Positions 5,325 through 5,379 of a stretch of 5,379 nt of DNA are shown here, piece by piece (position 1 is the first letter of the stretch; every line of letters begins with the position of its first letter). The DNA lies in the NCBI GenBank assembly GCA_902478705.1, contig CABSMB010000114.1:1-5379 (forward strand). The letters are read 5' to 3'. The stretch comes from an uncultured Collinsella sp. GTDB taxonomy: Bacteria > Actinomycetota > Coriobacteriia > Coriobacteriales > Coriobacteriaceae. Made by a program: the position numbers and the translations under genes. The notes under the pieces were generated by a model, which saw nothing but the letters and a program-made list of their open reading frames with translations, made no database searches and was not told the DNA's origin.

Positions 5325-5379
5325 CTTAGAGGTCCTCGCGCCAGAAGGGCATGCTCATGCAGCGCGGGCCGCCGCGGCC
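5325..5379 (-). repeat. 55-base exact direct repeat of 2237-2291 (arcA 3' end)
   Basis: Base-by-base reading shows 55 of 55 identity between 5325-5379 and 2237-2291 in the same orientation, an offset of 3,088 bp. The flanking base differs (C at 5324, A at 2236), so identity starts one base past the stop codon. The right limit is the window edge, so the repeat may be much longer. Confidence 0.97.
5326..5379 (-). CDS. arcA: second arginine deiminase, C-terminal 17 codons only (cut by window)
   Basis: The minus strand encodes GRGGPRCMSMPFWREDL followed by TAA, identical in protein and DNA to residues 397-413 of the complete ArcA. It includes the nucleophilic cysteine equivalent to C403. The rest lies beyond the window, so it cannot be told whether this is a full second gene, a fragment or an assembly overlap. 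The sequence after its stop is unrelated to that after the complete arcA apart from one C. If intact it would make the same enzyme under a different promoter, upstream of the aminotransferase gene. Confidence 0.8.
   Translation of the reverse strand, partial: GRGGPRCMSMPFWREDL

Noticed and set aside
1..5379. tRNA, rRNA, CRISPR array, insertion sequence or attachment site
   Set aside because: No cloverleaf, no regularly spaced repeat array, no transposase-like frame and no terminal inverted repeats were seen; the only long repeat is the arcA 3' end.

Overview
The window is a catabolic arginine (arginine deiminase, ADI) locus from a moderately high-GC bacterium. The protein sequences, the strong G/C bias at codon third positions and the gene set most resemble intestinal Actinomycetota of the class Coriobacteriia (Collinsella-like). 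This placement rests on recognition of the proteins, not on a search. Every convincing gene lies on the minus strand, so transcription runs from high to low coordinates.

Layout in transcription order. At 5326-5379 the window edge cuts a second arginine deiminase gene, of which only the last 17 codons and stop are visible. After a 149-base spacer with two hairpins comes a class I/II PLP aminotransferase (5176-4052), resembling the ArcT proteins encoded in some arc operons, and then a rho-independent terminator (4003-3965). An AT-rich, roughly 570-base regulatory region follows (4051-3480), with a candidate promoter, an ARG-box-like site, palindromes and an unusual set of CCGTTC-type elements in two 21-bp-spaced pairs. 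Next come a complete arcA (3479-2238), two adjacent hairpins, arcB (2131-1136), a strong terminator (1121-1084), a structured leader, and the first 329 codons of a YfcC/DcuC-like antiporter (987-1), cut by the window start.

How the genes work together. The antiporter probably imports arginine in exchange for ornithine. ArcA converts arginine to citrulline and ammonia, and ArcB splits citrulline with phosphate into ornithine and carbamoyl phosphate. Carbamate kinase (ArcC), which would make ATP from carbamoyl phosphate, is not in the window and may lie beyond position 1 or elsewhere. Each gene ends in its own hairpin, so mRNA levels are probably tuned gene by gene.

The most notable observation is the arcA duplication: 5325-5379 is identical to 2237-2291 over exactly 55 bases, beginning one base past the stop codon and running to the window edge. 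Two arcA copies in the same orientation therefore flank the aminotransferase, with a repeat offset of 3,088 bp. The exact 55-base length also looks like a k-mer overlap left where a short-read assembly broke at a repeat, so the full extent of the duplication cannot be seen. I found no sign of a wholly new system; the paired 21-bp elements upstream of arcA are the least explained signal.
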